33,573 bases of DNA from Nitrospirota bacterium (GCA_021791055.1 JAJYXI010000019.1:1-33573), one strand, 5' to 3'; positions 1 to 10,375 are shown, numbered from the stretch's first letter. The notes: generated by a model not told the origin, from the sequence alone. Numbers and translations are program-made.

Positions 1-181
1 GCGGACTTCAAGCCGCATTGTTTGAGCTGATGGCGTGCTGTAGTTGCTGTCTGCATTGCCTTATTGTCTGATCTGCTCAGTCTATTAACTCCTTGTCAAA
101 AACTATTCGCTGTTATTGAACAGCCTCCAAGCATTGCTAAACAGTTATATATTTATACCCTATCCGCAGGCTCAAATGCAA

Positions 182-2551
182 TCAATTCATGCTTACTATT
201 GTAACCCCTGCGCCCCCTTCTGTTTGTGTACCACTACGAAAATTCTTCACAAGTGGATGCCCGGTCAAATACTCACGCACAGCCCTGGAAAGAATGCCTG
301 CTCCCACTCCGTGAATGATGGTAATTTCAGAGAATCCGGAGAGCGAGGCGTGATTGAGAAACGGCTCAAGCCTTGATAATGCCTCGTCAACCCTTAATCC
401 TACAATGTTAATTTCCGACGGGACAGCCTCATCCAGCCTTTCCACCTGAATACCGCCTTTTTCTACTTCTGCGGACAGATCTTTTTTAAAGCCCACCTCC
501 GATAGAGGAACTTCCATCTCTATGCTTCCTGCTCTGACCCTTAAGCAGTTATCCTTGCGATTGATCTTGATTATTGATGCATCATGGCCTATCGTCCTGA
601 TGAATACAATATCTCCCTCTTTGAGTTCATCTATAGACGGAGCGGATTTATTATTTTTATCAAGCTCCCTTATTTTTTCGGAAACAGACTCCTGTATGGA
701 TTCAACATGTTTTAAAACTTCACGGAATTTATCCTTGCCCTTTTTCTTTAACTCATCAACCAAGGCATGCATCTCTCTTTTTGTGTTCAGGATAATCTCA
801 GAAGCCTCTTTATACGAATTTGAAAGAATCTCATTCTGGCAACTCTCTGCCTCAGACAGTTTTTCTGCAAAAAGCCTTTCCTTTTTCTCCATTTCTGACT
901 GCTGCAACTGCAACTCATTAAGCGCTTTTTCGTATTGCCTTCTCTTTTCATTAAGGTCGTATATCAGACTATCCATCTCTATTTTCCTTACTCCTAAAAT
1001 ATCCTTTGCAGACTCAATAATACTCTCCGGCAACCCATATCTCTTAGCTGTCTCAAGGGCATGGGACTGTCCCGGCTCTCCCATCCTTAATTGGTATAAA
1101 GGGGTTAAGGTCTTTTGATCGAATTCCATGGAGGCATTGAGCATGCCTTCTGTCTTGTGAACAAAACTCTTTATTTCGGTAAGATGTGTTGTTGCAAATA
1201 CCAATGCGCCTTTGTTTTTAAGTTCCTTAAGTACCGCACATGCAAGGGCAGCGCCTTCATCCGGATCTGTGCCTGTGCCGAGTTCATCTATAAGCGTAAT
1301 TGTCTCTGAATCAGCATTTTTAAGGATTTCAGAGATATTGGATACATGTGCAGAAAAAGTGGATAGGTTGTTCTCGATGGACTGCTGATCACCTATATCG
1401 ACAAGAAGGTTGCGGATGAGGGGAATGCTCGATGAAGAATCAGCAGGAACAGGCATTCCTGACAATGCCATAACCAATAAAAGCCCGATTGTCTTTATCG
1501 TAATGGTCTTGCCCCCTGCATTCGGCCCTGTTATCACCATCACTGTGTTGTCTCCGCCCAGCCGAACATCAACAGGCACAATATGCTGTAATTCTCCCCT
1601 CTTTTTCAGTGCGAGCATCAGCAGAGGATGCCTTGCCCTTACAAGGTTAGTAACACCCTGCTCATTTATCATCGGTGATTCCATATCGAGCTTATCAGCA
1701 AAGCAAGCTATGCAATTCAGGACATCGAGATAGACAACGGTCTTAAATTCCAACTCAATTTCAGAAGCCACAGCCCTTATTTTTGAACTTATATTCCTGA
1801 GAATCCTTATCTCTTCAGCCTTTTGCTCGGCAATGAGATTTTCGAGCTCATTGGAAAGGCTTATTATCTTAAGAGGCTCTATAAATGCTGTCTCGCCCGA
1901 TTTTGATACATCATGGACAACCCCAGAAACCTGCCCCTTTGAGTCCATCCTGACAGGAATAACCCATCTGCCTGACCTCTGGGTGATAAAATCATCCTGA
2001 AGGAATACAGCAACCCTCTCGTCCCTGACCATCTCCTCAAGCTTTTTCCTTATCCTGTTTTCGAGGGTTTTTATCTTTGTCCGCAGATCCGACAGGGTGA
2101 ACGAGGCGCTGTCGAGGATGTTTTCCTCGCTGTCTATTGACTGCTTAAGGATACGCAAAAGGTCTGGATGCCCTGTCAAATCTTCGATGAGGGCATTTAG
2201 AAAAGGGAGGTCTTTATTGTCTTTGACCTGAGACAGCAGCGAAGAAGCCGTGCTTAAAAAGGCCATAAATCCAGAAAGTTCATGCGGGTCAAGGACAGCG
2301 CCTTCAGGCCGGACTTTTTGCAGAATAGGTGATATATCCGAAAAGGGAGAGACGCTGAGCGGCCTACCCTTCTGGGACATAAGCCTTATCTCCTCAATCA
2401 GCCGCAGCCTTTCATTGATATCTTTCGTGCTTTTAAGAGGAGAAATATTCAGGATGGCCCTTCCGGATGCATCGCTCTTCGCAAAGTCCGCGATTACACC
2501 GAGAAGTTTGTCAAACTCAAGGGTTTCGAGGGAGCGTTCCACGTGGAACAT
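182..2551 (-). CDS. mutS2: MutS2 family ATPase/endonuclease
   Basis: MutS2 homologue of about 789 aa, close to the usual 780-790. Family members bind branched DNA or collided ribosomes and act in recombination control or ribosome rescue rather than classical mismatch repair. Seen: N-terminal MutS2 core start (residues ERSLETLEFDKLLG), Walker A GPNAGGKT near residue 340, Walker B with ETITLIDELGTGTDPDEGA, a charged coiled-coil segment around residues 510-620, and a C-terminal Smr nuclease domain (about 715-789) with IVGLRVDEA and IIHGVGAG. Start: an in-frame GTG lies 18 bases further upstream at 2569, inside dgt. I chose the ATG at 2551 because it follows the dgt stop by 3 nt, has GGAAGG about 10 nt upstream, and gives the normal family N-terminus. 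It is the last gene of the leftward selA/vapBC/dgt/mutS2 run. Confidence 0.95.
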   Translation of the reverse strand: MFHVERSLETLEFDKLLGVIADFAKSDASGRAILNISPLKSTKDINERLRLIEEIRLMSQKGRPLSVSPFSDISPILQKVRPEGAVLDPHELSGFMAFLSTASSLLSQVKDNKDLPFLNALIEDLTGHPDLLRILKQSIDSEENILDSASFTLSDLRTKIKTLENRIRKKLEEMVRDERVAVFLQDDFITQRSGRWVIPVRMDSKGQVSGVVHDVSKSGETAFIEPLKIISLSNELENLIAEQKAEEIRILRNISSKIRAVASEIELEFKTVVYLDVLNCIACFADKLDMESPMINEQGVTNLVRARHPLLMLALKKRGELQHIVPVDVRLGGDNTVMVITGPNAGGKTITIKTIGLLLVMALSGMPVPADSSSSIPLIRNLLVDIGDQQSIENNLSTFSAHVSNISEILKNADSETITLIDELGTGTDPDEGAALACAVLKELKNKGALVFATTHLTEIKSFVHKTEGMLNASMEFDQKTLTPLYQLRMGEPGQSHALETAKRYGLPESIIESAKDILGVRKIEMDSLIYDLNEKRRQYEKALNELQLQQSEMEKKERLFAEKLSEAESCQNEILSNSYKEASEIILNTKREMHALVDELKKKGKDKFREVLKHVESIQESVSEKIRELDKNNKSAPSIDELKEGDIVFIRTIGHDASIIKINRKDNCLRVRAGSIEMEVPLSEVGFKKDLSAEVEKGGIQVERLDEAVPSEINIVGLRVDEALSRLEPFLNHASLSGFSEITIIHGVGAGILSRAVREYLTGHPLVKNFRSGTQTEGGAGVTIVSMN

Positions 2552-2553
2552 TT

Positions 2554-3591
2554 TTAAAAAACCTTCCACTGCTCCGGCAGGAAAAGCCGTTCATAGGTCA
2601 TAAAGGCAAAGCTGTCGGTCATACCTGCAATGAAATCGCAGACCATCCTGTGCCTGTCGAGCTTTTTTTCGGGAGGCATGTCTTTGAAGACTTCGTCAAT
2701 GTGTTCAAGAGAGTATTCATAAAGCGCCTTTAAAATACCCTTTGCCTTGTTAAATTCCTTTATTATATTGTCGCTCTCGTAAACCCTTTCAAAAAGGAAA
2801 TCCCTGAGCCTATAGACAACAAAAGACATCTCCTCGCTCATACCTACATGGTTGCAACCAATAGCCGAGCTTGTTTTTAAAACATCCCGAACCATTGCAT
2901 CTATCCTCTTTGAATATGCCTCTCCGATAACCTTAACTATCTCCTTCGGCACTTCAGTCCTTTTGATAACCACTGCCCTTATGGCATCATCGAGGTCATG
3001 GTTGACATAGGCTATAATGTCAGATATGCGTACCACAAGCCCTTCAAGGGTTGCCGGCTTGTCTTTGGGATTATCAGAGACTATCAGACCCTTGCCTTTT
3101 GAGTGTTTTACGATTCCATCTCTAACTTCGTAAGTGAGGTTGAGCCCCTGCCCGCCTTTCTCAAGGAAATCAACAACTCTGAGACTCTGCTTATAATGAT
3201 CGAAACCTCCTGGGTGGATCTCCCTTAAAATCGCCTCCCCTGCATGGCCAAAGGGGGTATGCCCTAAATCGTGTCCCAAGGCAATGGCCTCCACAAGGTC
3301 TTCATTAAGTCTTAATGCCCTTGCAATTGTCCTTGCTATCTGGGATACCTCAAGCACATGGGTAAGTCGTGTGCGATAATGGTCGCCCTTTGGAGCAAGA
3401 AAGACCTGCGTTTTGTGCTTCAATCTCCTGAATGCCTTTGAATGGATAATCCTGTCCCTGTCCCTCTGAAAGCATGTCCTTAAATCGTCTTCTTTTTCTG
3501 GCTTAGCCCGGCCCCTGCTTTTTGAGCTAAGACAGGCATTGGGATGAAGGATTTGTTTTTCTATATCTTCTGTCTGTTCCCGGATGGTCAT
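2554..3591 (-). CDS. dgt: dGTPase-like HD-domain deoxynucleotide triphosphohydrolase
   Basis: Deoxyguanosine-triphosphate triphosphohydrolase-like protein, 345 aa. The family cleaves dNTPs to deoxynucleoside plus tripolyphosphate in the cytosol and so tunes dNTP pools. The N-terminal signature ([21 protein letters not shown]) and the HD metal site are visible: H78, H107-D108 in [11 protein letters not shown], and a downstream Asp in [13 protein letters not shown]. The length fits the shorter Dgt-like class rather than the about 500-aa enterobacterial enzyme. The start ATG at 3591 lies 6 nt after the toxin stop codon, and the gene ends 2 nt before the mutS2 start. It is therefore probably co-transcribed with vapBC and mutS2. 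Substrate preference among dNTPs cannot be read from sequence. Confidence 0.93.
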   Translation of the reverse strand: MTIREQTEDIEKQILHPNACLSSKSRGRAKPEKEDDLRTCFQRDRDRIIHSKAFRRLKHKTQVFLAPKGDHYRTRLTHVLEVSQIARTIARALRLNEDLVEAIALGHDLGHTPFGHAGEAILREIHPGGFDHYKQSLRVVDFLEKGGQGLNLTYEVRDGIVKHSKGKGLIVSDNPKDKPATLEGLVVRISDIIAYVNHDLDDAIRAVVIKRTEVPKEIVKVIGEAYSKRIDAMVRDVLKTSSAIGCNHVGMSEEMSFVVYRLRDFLFERVYESDNIIKEFNKAKGILKALYEYSLEHIDEVFKDMPPEKKLDRHRMVCDFIAGMTDSFAFMTYERLFLPEQWKVF

Positions 3592-3597
3592 AGTCTT

Positions 3598-4107
3598 TTA
3601 TTGATGTATGTCCACATCAGACGGAGTATAAACAAAAAGTTCTTCGATCTCGCCAAGTTTTTTGTCATTGGTTGCCAGCGAATTTATACCCAACTCCTGC
3701 ATGTTTGCAATAATAAGGGAATCGTTTACCATTAACCCATGCGCTAATCGTGTGGATTGGCTTATAAAAACCGTTTCCATCGAAATAGGGTTAACCTCTA
3801 TCCCAATATCTATGATCTTTTTTGTATTGATAAAATACTCGTTCAATAGCTTTATTTTCGCAGGTTGTTTCTGAAGTTTCTTGACGATGTTGGGAGGCGC
3901 TGCTAATTTTTTCCTGACTGCTTCAATCATCATCAGACGGTGTAATACCTCAAGAATTACATTGACAGATGTTAAGCCGTGAATATCGCCTTGTTCGCAG
4001 CGGCTTAAAAATTCGCTGCACTCGTTTGATGCCCCTGTAAAATGGTATATAAAGATATTGGCGTCAATAAAAATTTCAGTGCCGCTCTCAATAGTGCTAA
4101 GATTCAT
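3598..4107 (-). CDS. vapC: PIN-domain toxin, VapC-like
   Basis: PIN-domain ribonuclease of 169 aa, typical of VapC toxins that cleave tRNA or rRNA. The acidic site is complete: D15 (FIDANIFIYH), E53 (NVILEVLHRL), D129 (MVNDSLIIANM) and D148 (LATNDKKL). The start ATG at 4107 lies inside the end of the upstream small gene (11-nt overlap), the usual translational coupling of antitoxin and toxin. With all catalytic residues present it is likely active. The symbol is used for the family; the exact RNA target is unknown. Confidence 0.9.
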   Translation of the reverse strand: MNLSTIESGTEIFIDANIFIYHFTGASNECSEFLSRCEQGDIHGLTSVNVILEVLHRLMMIEAVRKKLAAPPNIVKKLQKQPAKIKLLNEYFINTKKIIDIGIEVNPISMETVFISQSTRLAHGLMVNDSLIIANMQELGINSLATNDKKLGEIEELFVYTPSDVDIHQ

Positions 4108-4342
4108 ATACCCCTTCTTCTTCCATCACGGCTTTAAGCTCTTTCTTGGATACCTTCATCGCCCCTTTGGTTTCCTGTGATATACTCCGCTGTCCCTTTG
4201 CTGTTTTTTTATCTACAGTAAGCAGATACATTTTCAGGGCATCTTCCAAAACACGGCTTAAAGGCATGTTGCCGGACAATGCCTTTTGTTTGGCCTTGAA
4301 TATCAACTCCTCGTCAATGACTGTGCCCATTTTTTTCTTCAA
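4097..4342 (-). CDS. vapB: VapB-like antitoxin (ribbon-helix-helix type)
   Basis: Small protein of about 81 aa preceding and overlapping the PIN toxin by 11 nt, the position and size expected of a DNA-binding antitoxin. The N-terminus (MGTVIDEELIFKAKQKALSGNMPLSRVLEDALKMYLL) has the short strand plus two helices of a ribbon-helix-helix protein. The Lys/Glu-rich tail would wrap the toxin. Start: AGGAGG at about 4351-4356 is 8 nt from the TTG at 4342, the best-spaced start. A GTG at 4351 overlaps the Shine-Dalgarno sequence and the ATG at 4330 is about 20 nt away. It is likely autoregulated through the inverted repeat at 4384-4423. Confidence 0.82.
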   Translation of the reverse strand: MKKKMGTVIDEELIFKAKQKALSGNMPLSRVLEDALKMYLLTVDKKTAKGQRSISQETKGAMKVSKKELKAVMEEEGVYES

Positions 4343-4365
4343 AACAACCACCTCCTCTTAAGGGT

Positions 4366-4394
4366 ATCGTATCAGTAAAACAACAAGATGTCAA
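4366..4394 (-). promoter_or_regulatory. vapBC promoter
   Basis: Read on the minus strand, a perfect -35 TTGACA (4394-4389) is followed after exactly 17 nt by TACGAT (4371-4366). Transcription would start near 4359, leaving a 5' leader that contains the AGGAGG site of the antitoxin gene. Because vapC, dgt and mutS2 follow with almost no gaps, this promoter may serve all four genes. Confidence 0.75.
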
Positions 4395-4423
4395 GAAATG
4401 AAGAATTATTTCTTGACATCTTG
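4384..4423. promoter_or_regulatory. Perfect 16-bp inverted repeat, likely VapBC operator
   Basis: Arms 4384-4399 (caagatgtcaagaaat) and 4408-4423 are exact reverse complements separated by 8 nt. The promoter-proximal arm contains the TTGACA -35 box of the vapBC promoter, so a protein bound here would block polymerase. Antitoxin-toxin complexes commonly autorepress through such repeats. The alternative reading, a terminator for upstream selA, is weaker because no T-run follows the stem on the minus strand. Confidence 0.75.
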
Positions 4424-4528
4424 AAAAAGTTCATTTGTTTTTTAGTTCTTTCTTAGCTTGTTCGTTATACATTGCATGTCGTTTTTTGTTCTTCAAATGC
4501 TTGCTATCGGGCTGCGGCGAACCTTTTC

Positions 4529-5923
4529 CTACAGCAACGCCCCCTCTATCCTCTTCACCAACACTTCTATCTCCCTATTTCTCACCGTCCTCGCATCGAT
4601 AATTAATGCATCCTCTTTTATCCTTGCAATTATGGGCGGGTTACCGTGGCGGAACCGTTCTTCGAGTTTGTTGACGGACAATTTCTTTGGCTTGATTGCT
4701 ACAACATATGTCTTAAATTCTATCTCAGGCAATGCTCCGCCGCCGGATTGGGAGGAGTCTGCTATCACCTCTATATTTGCGATGTCTTCCTTTACTTCCC
4801 TTCTTAATCTCATTGCAATCCTCTTTGCCCTATCCTTTATTTCATTGACATCCTGCAAAAGCATCTTCAATGTAGGAATCTCTTTTTTAGCCTTTTCTTC
4901 ATCAAGATAATGCATGAGCACTGCTTCAAATGCCGAGAGGGTGAGCTTGTCAATTCTCACTGCCCTCATGAGCGGATTTTTTGCAATCTTTTCAATGAGT
5001 TCTGTCTTGCCGACAATTACTCCACCCTGAGGGCCTCCGAGGAGTTTGTCACAACTGAAGGTAACAATATCGCATCCGGACTTTACAATGTCCTGAACAG
5101 TCGGCTCGATGTGAACACCATAGGGCTTTAGGTCAATGAGGCACCCGCTTCCGAGGTCAAACATGACGGGGATATTATGCTTTCTTCCGAGTGTTACAAG
5201 CTCATCAATTTCGATCTGTTTTGTAAAGCCGATGGTTCTGAAATTAGACTGATGCACTTTTAGCAATAATGCTGTATTTTCATTTATAGCCGATTCATAG
5301 TCATAAAGATGGGTTTTGTTTGTAGTGCCTACTTCTTTCAATATTGCCCCGCTGCTTGCCATTACATCAGGCACGCGGAAAGAGCCGCCTATCTCCACAA
5401 GTTCTCCCCTTGAAACGATGACTTCCTTGCCTTTTGCAAGGGCGCTAAGACAAACAAATACTGCCGCAGCATTGTTATTAACTATCAGACTGCTCTCAGC
5501 ACCTGTTATCTCATTCAATAATCTTTGAATATGGGAATACCTCTTGCCTCTTTCGCCTTTTTCAAGGTCATATTCTAAATTGGAATATCCGCAGGCGACT
5601 TTTTTTACATTCTCCAATATTTCTTCCGACAATACAGACCTGCCTAAATTTGTATGAATGACGACGCCTGTCGCATTAATCACGGGCTTGAGGCTGAAGG
5701 AAGAAAGCCTTTCTATCCTGTTCTGAATATCAGGGAGCAGGGATTCAGGAGAAATCTCTTTTAATTCATCTCTGAGAATTGCCTGCCTTTTTTCTTCGAT
5801 AATCTCGCGGATCGCCTTAAGGACATACCGCCTCGGGAATGTTTCCTGCCATTCTAGTCCTTTGTCAGACTTAAGAATTTCGTCAACAGACGGCAATGAT
5901 GCCAAGAGCTTTTGTTTATTCAT
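4529..5923 (-). CDS. selA: L-seryl-tRNA(Sec) selenium transferase
   Basis: SelA, 464 aa, full length. This PLP enzyme converts Ser-tRNA(Sec) to Sec-tRNA(Sec) using selenophosphate, so the organism should make selenoproteins. Seen: N-terminal helical domain (LPSVDEILKSDKG...RRYVLKAIREII), the NATGVVIHTNLGR and NNNAAAVFVCL segments of the PLP fold, and the Schiff-base Lys near residue 293 in TFSCDKLLGGPQGG. The C-terminus contains the GNPPIIARI strand. ATG at 5923 is preceded by AGGGG. No selB, selD or selC is in the window. A 177-nt gap carrying the vapBC control region separates it from the antitoxin gene. Confidence 0.96.
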   Translation of the reverse strand: MNKQKLLASLPSVDEILKSDKGLEWQETFPRRYVLKAIREIIEEKRQAILRDELKEISPESLLPDIQNRIERLSSFSLKPVINATGVVIHTNLGRSVLSEEILENVKKVACGYSNLEYDLEKGERGKRYSHIQRLLNEITGAESSLIVNNNAAAVFVCLSALAKGKEVIVSRGELVEIGGSFRVPDVMASSGAILKEVGTTNKTHLYDYESAINENTALLLKVHQSNFRTIGFTKQIEIDELVTLGRKHNIPVMFDLGSGCLIDLKPYGVHIEPTVQDIVKSGCDIVTFSCDKLLGGPQGGVIVGKTELIEKIAKNPLMRAVRIDKLTLSAFEAVLMHYLDEEKAKKEIPTLKMLLQDVNEIKDRAKRIAMRLRREVKEDIANIEVIADSSQSGGGALPEIEFKTYVVAIKPKKLSVNKLEERFRHGNPPIIARIKEDALIIDARTVRNREIEVLVKRIEGALL

Positions 5924-6006
5924 TCCCCTTTACTCCTGTCTAATATTTTTTGTTGCCTCTATTTTACCCCTTTATGAAACTCTTTTCAAAGACAATGGGT
6001 TTGTAT

Positions 6007-6012
6007 TATGAT
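6007..6012 (+). promoter_or_regulatory. Possible -10 box for the aminotransferase gene
   Basis: TATGAT lies 40 nt upstream of the ATG at 6052 in the divergent selA/aminotransferase gap. The matching -35 (tttcaa, 5984-5989, 17-nt spacing) is poor, so this is only a candidate. The leader would carry the GGAGG site. Confidence 0.35.
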
Positions 6013-6051
6013 ACATACTCGGTTTTAAACACAAAATAATCTGGAGGATTT

Positions 6052-7191
6052 ATGTTAAAGAGATACCTTTTAGCTCCCGGGCCAACGCCTGTGCCGCCTG
6101 AGGTGCTGCTTTCGATGGCAATGCCCATAATACACCACAGGTCTCCTGATTTCCTTCCTGTTCTTGACTCTGCAAAGAAGGGACTTCAGTGGCTTTATCA
6201 GACAAAGAATGATGTGCTTATACTCGCTTCAACAGGAACAGGCGGAATGGTGGGTGCTGTAAATAACTTCTTCAATCCAGGAGAAAAGGCGCTTGTAATA
6301 AACGGTGGAAAGTTCGGAGAGAGATGGACAAAGATTTGTCAGGCCTACGGATTGAAAGTCGAAGAAGTAGTTGTTGAATGGGGGTATTCAATAAAACCGG
6401 ATGCAGTTGAAACAGCATTGAAAAAAGACCCTGAAATAAAGGCTGTCTTTGTTCAGGCAACAGAGACATCGACAGGGGTGTATCACGATATTGAAGGGCT
6501 CGGAAAGGTAATAAAGAATTATCCGAATACTCTTTTTGTTGTGGATGCAATAAGCGCACTCGTTGCGCAGGATATAAGAACAGATGAATGGGGCATTGAC
6601 ATAATGGTCGGAGGTTCACAGAAGGGATTGATGCTTCCTCCCGGACTCTCCTTTGTGAGTGTCAGCGATAAGGCATGGAAGAAAAATGAGACATCGAAGA
6701 TGCCGAGGTTTTATTTCAATTTTAAGAAGGAGAGGGAAAATCTGGCAAAAAACCAGACAAACTTCACATCGGCAGTTACATTGATAATAGGACTCAACGA
6801 AGCAATAAAGATATTGCAGAAGGAAGGACTTGAGAATGTATTCAAGAGGCATGCAAGGCTTGCCAATGCAACAAGAGAGGCAGTGAAGGCTTTAGGTCTC
6901 GGCATATATTCGAAAGAATCGCCGAGCAACTCTGTCACTGCCATTGAAATGCCTGCAGGAATCGACGGACAATTGGTCTATAAAACATTGCGTGAAAAAT
7001 ACGGTATCACAGGTGCAGGCGGGCAGGACAGGGCAAAGGGAAAAATATTCAGACTCGCACACCTCGGCTATGCTGATACATTTGATATAATTACAGGTGT
7101 TGCAGCGCTTGAGATGGTGCTTAAACAGCTTGGCCATCCTGTTAAATTAGGAACAGGCGTTGCAAAGGCTCAGGAATTATTGATGGAATAA
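6052..7191 (+). CDS. Class V aminotransferase (alanine/serine-glyoxylate or serine-pyruvate type)
   Basis: PLP-dependent aminotransferase of 379 aa, fold type I, class V. N-terminal LLAPGPTPVPPEVL...HHRSPDF and the PLP Lys191 in GGSQKGLMLPPGLSFVSVS match the alanine-glyoxylate/serine-pyruvate aminotransferase group. The neighbouring gene is serA. In several anaerobes and archaea this aminotransferase type sits beside 3-phosphoglycerate dehydrogenase and is proposed to supply the amino-transfer step of serine synthesis, or to interconvert serine/hydroxypyruvate and glycine/glyoxylate. The true substrate pair cannot be decided from sequence. ATG at 6052 has GGAGG 6 nt upstream. Confidence 0.9.
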   Translation: MLKRYLLAPGPTPVPPEVLLSMAMPIIHHRSPDFLPVLDSAKKGLQWLYQTKNDVLILASTGTGGMVGAVNNFFNPGEKALVINGGKFGERWTKICQAYGLKVEEVVVEWGYSIKPDAVETALKKDPEIKAVFVQATETSTGVYHDIEGLGKVIKNYPNTLFVVDAISALVAQDIRTDEWGIDIMVGGSQKGLMLPPGLSFVSVSDKAWKKNETSKMPRFYFNFKKERENLAKNQTNFTSAVTLIIGLNEAIKILQKEGLENVFKRHARLANATREAVKALGLGIYSKESPSNSVTAIEMPAGIDGQLVYKTLREKYGITGAGGQDRAKGKIFRLAHLGYADTFDIITGVAALEMVLKQLGHPVKLGTGVAKAQELLME

Positions 7192-7199
7192 AGATAAAC

Positions 7200-7332
7200 A
7201 GCAGGTAATATAAGGTATTAGAGCGGCTTCGGCAGCCCAAGCGTAACATGGATGTTTAAGCGGGCTGGCGTAGCCTCGGAGAAAGGCAGGATGCCTTTCG
7301 AGAATGAGCGGCAATACCTTATATTACCTGCT
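7200..7332. repeat. 133-bp palindromic, multi-hairpin element
   Basis: A perfect 20-bp inverted repeat (7200-7219, agcaggtaatataaggtatt, with 7313-7332) encloses about 93 nt of further self-complementary sequence. Inside are cagccc/gggctg, ggct/agcc, aacat/atgtt, and a 7-bp stem aaaggca-gga-tgccttt. The whole would fold as a branched structure on either strand. It lies in the gap between the aminotransferase and serA. It is open in the serA frame, giving a spurious 48-codon N-terminal extension from 7252. No T-run follows, so a simple terminator is unlikely. I see no clear target-site duplication and no second copy in the window. Confidence 0.8.
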
Positions 7333-7395
7333 ATCATTCACTTGCTATACCGCTCACTCTGTTATGAGGAGCTAAATAAAAAGGAGGTATTTGTT

Positions 7396-8971
7396 ATGAA
7401 GGTACTTGTTAGCGACAACATCTCATCAAAAGGAGTCGAAATCCTTAAAAAGGCAGGACTCAATGTGGATGTAAAAACAGGACTGAAGCCCGAAGAACTG
7501 AAATCCGTCATCGGAGAGTATCATGCGCTTGTTGTAAGGAGCGCAACAAAGGTGACAGCAGACGTCATCGATGCTGCAAAAAATCTTAAAGTAATAGGCC
7601 GTGCAGGTTCGGGTCTCGATAATGTGGACAAGGCCTCTGCCTCGAAGAGGGGCATTGTGGTCATGAATACACCAGGCGGAAACACAATAACAACTGCAGA
7701 GCATACCATTGCCATGATGTTTGCTGTTGCGAGAAAGATCCCTCAGGCAAATGCCTCCATGGCTAAGGGGCAGTGGGAGAAAAAGAAGTTCATGGGCATA
7801 GAGCTTTTCAATAAAACACTCGGCGTCATCGGACTCGGAAACATAGGCGGAGAGGTGGCAAAAAGGGCACAGGGACTCGGAATGAATGTAATTGCCTATG
7901 ACCCATTTTTGAGCGAAGAAAAGGCCAAAAAAATGGGCATCAAGAAAATGGAGATTGCAGAGCTCATAAAGCAGGCTGACTTCATAACCATACACACGCC
8001 TCTAACGGCAGAGACCAAGAATCTTATAAATACAAAGACAATAAAGACCATGAAAAATGGTGTCTATATCATAAATTGTGCAAGAGGCGGCATCGTAAAT
8101 GAGAGAGACATCTACGATGCCCTCGAAAGCGGAAAGATTGCAGGGGTTGCACTGGATGTCTTTGAAAAAGAGCCGCCGGAAAATAATCCATTAGTCGGGC
8201 ACGAAAAGGTGGTCTGCACACCGCACCTTGGAGCATCTACACAGGAGGCACAGGAAAATGTGGCAATAGCAGTTGCCGAGCAGATTGCGGACTATCTTGT
8301 TCATGGAACCATCAGAAATGCTGTAAACTTCCCGTCAATACCCGCAGATCAGGTAGCGGTTTTACAGCCTTATATAACCCTTGCTGAGAAGATAGGAAGT
8401 TTTGCCTCTCAGATATTTGACGGCGGTATTACAGAGGTTACTCTGGAATACAGAGGCGATACATCGGAATTGAATATATCTCCGGTAACAATTGCTGCCC
8501 TTAAAGGATTGCTGACTCCAATCCTTGAGGAGACAGTAAATTTTGTGAATGCTCCATTCATCGCAAAAGAGAGGGGAATAGAGGTAAAGGAGACAAAGAG
8601 CACAGATGCAGGGGACTATCAGAGCGCAATAACCATGAGGATCAAATCCCCTAAAAGGGCCTTATCAGTCACAGGAACCCTCTTCAGCAGGAGGGATCCG
8701 AGGATTGTTAAAATAGATGACTTTACGGTTGAGATAGTTCCGGAAGGCAATATGCTCTTTATGTATAACAATGATAAGCCGGGAGTTATAGGCAATATCG
8801 GAATGCTTTTAGGGGAAAATAATATAAATATCGCCAGGATGCATTTTGGCAGAGAAGAGGCAGGAGGAACGGCTATTTCTGTTGTGAATATCGATTCCCC
8901 TGTAACAGATAAAATATTGGAAGAGATAAAAAAACTCCCCAACATCCTTGATGTCAAGGTGATAAACTTAT

Positions 8972-8973
<2 letters not shown>
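7396..8973 (+). CDS. serA: D-3-phosphoglycerate dehydrogenase
   Basis: SerA, 525 aa: NAD-dependent oxidation of 3-phosphoglycerate, the first step of phosphorylated serine synthesis. Order of domains: substrate domain, NAD Rossmann fold with GLGNIGGEV near residue 145, catalytic R230 (CARGG), E259 (FEKEPP) and H277 (TPHLGAST), then an intervening ASB-like domain, and a C-terminal ACT domain (about 450-525, GVIGNIGMLLGENNINIARMHFGR) likely for serine feedback. The long form matches the type found in many deep-branching bacteria. The ATG at 7396 is preceded by AAGGAGG. The in-frame extension back to 7252 comes from the upstream palindromic element and is not part of the protein. Confidence 0.97.
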
Positions 8974-10346
<1,373 letters not shown>

Positions 10347-10348
10347 CG

Positions 10349-10375
10349 CATAAGGGGGACTTTGTCCCCCTTATG
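10349..10375. repeat. Perfect 12-bp palindrome at the purA-comF junction
   Basis: cataagggggac (10349-10360) and its exact complement (10364-10375) are separated by ttt, starting 2 nt after the purA stop. The right arm contains an ATG (10373) in frame with comF. The same 12-mer recurs at 25489-25500 at the end of tolB. The C-run/G-run style suggests a dispersed repeat; there is no T-run after the stem. Confidence 0.7.

Noticed and set aside
1-100. Possible 5' end of a minus-strand gene (AAGGAG followed by a CTG, then an open frame to the window edge)
   Set aside because: Start would be a rare CTG or a distant ATG, and only about 25 codons are visible. A small stem gctgtt/aacagc at 109-124 lies after mutS2 but its T-run is too distant to call a terminator.
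522-1118. Open frame opposite mutS2
   Set aside because: It is the antisense of a well-supported gene with low-complexity Ser/Leu composition and no family features; the same applies to other long antisense frames in the window.
4384-4423. Intrinsic terminator of selA
   Set aside because: Perfect stem but no T-run on the minus strand, and it overlaps a good promoter.
4430-4530. Short Lys-rich open frame after selA on the minus strand
   Set aside because: About 21 codons from a TTG without a ribosome-binding site; I cannot link it to a known small protein.
7252-7395. 48-codon N-terminal extension of serA
   Set aside because: It is encoded by the palindromic element; the ATG at 7396 has a strong AAGGAGG and gives the family start.
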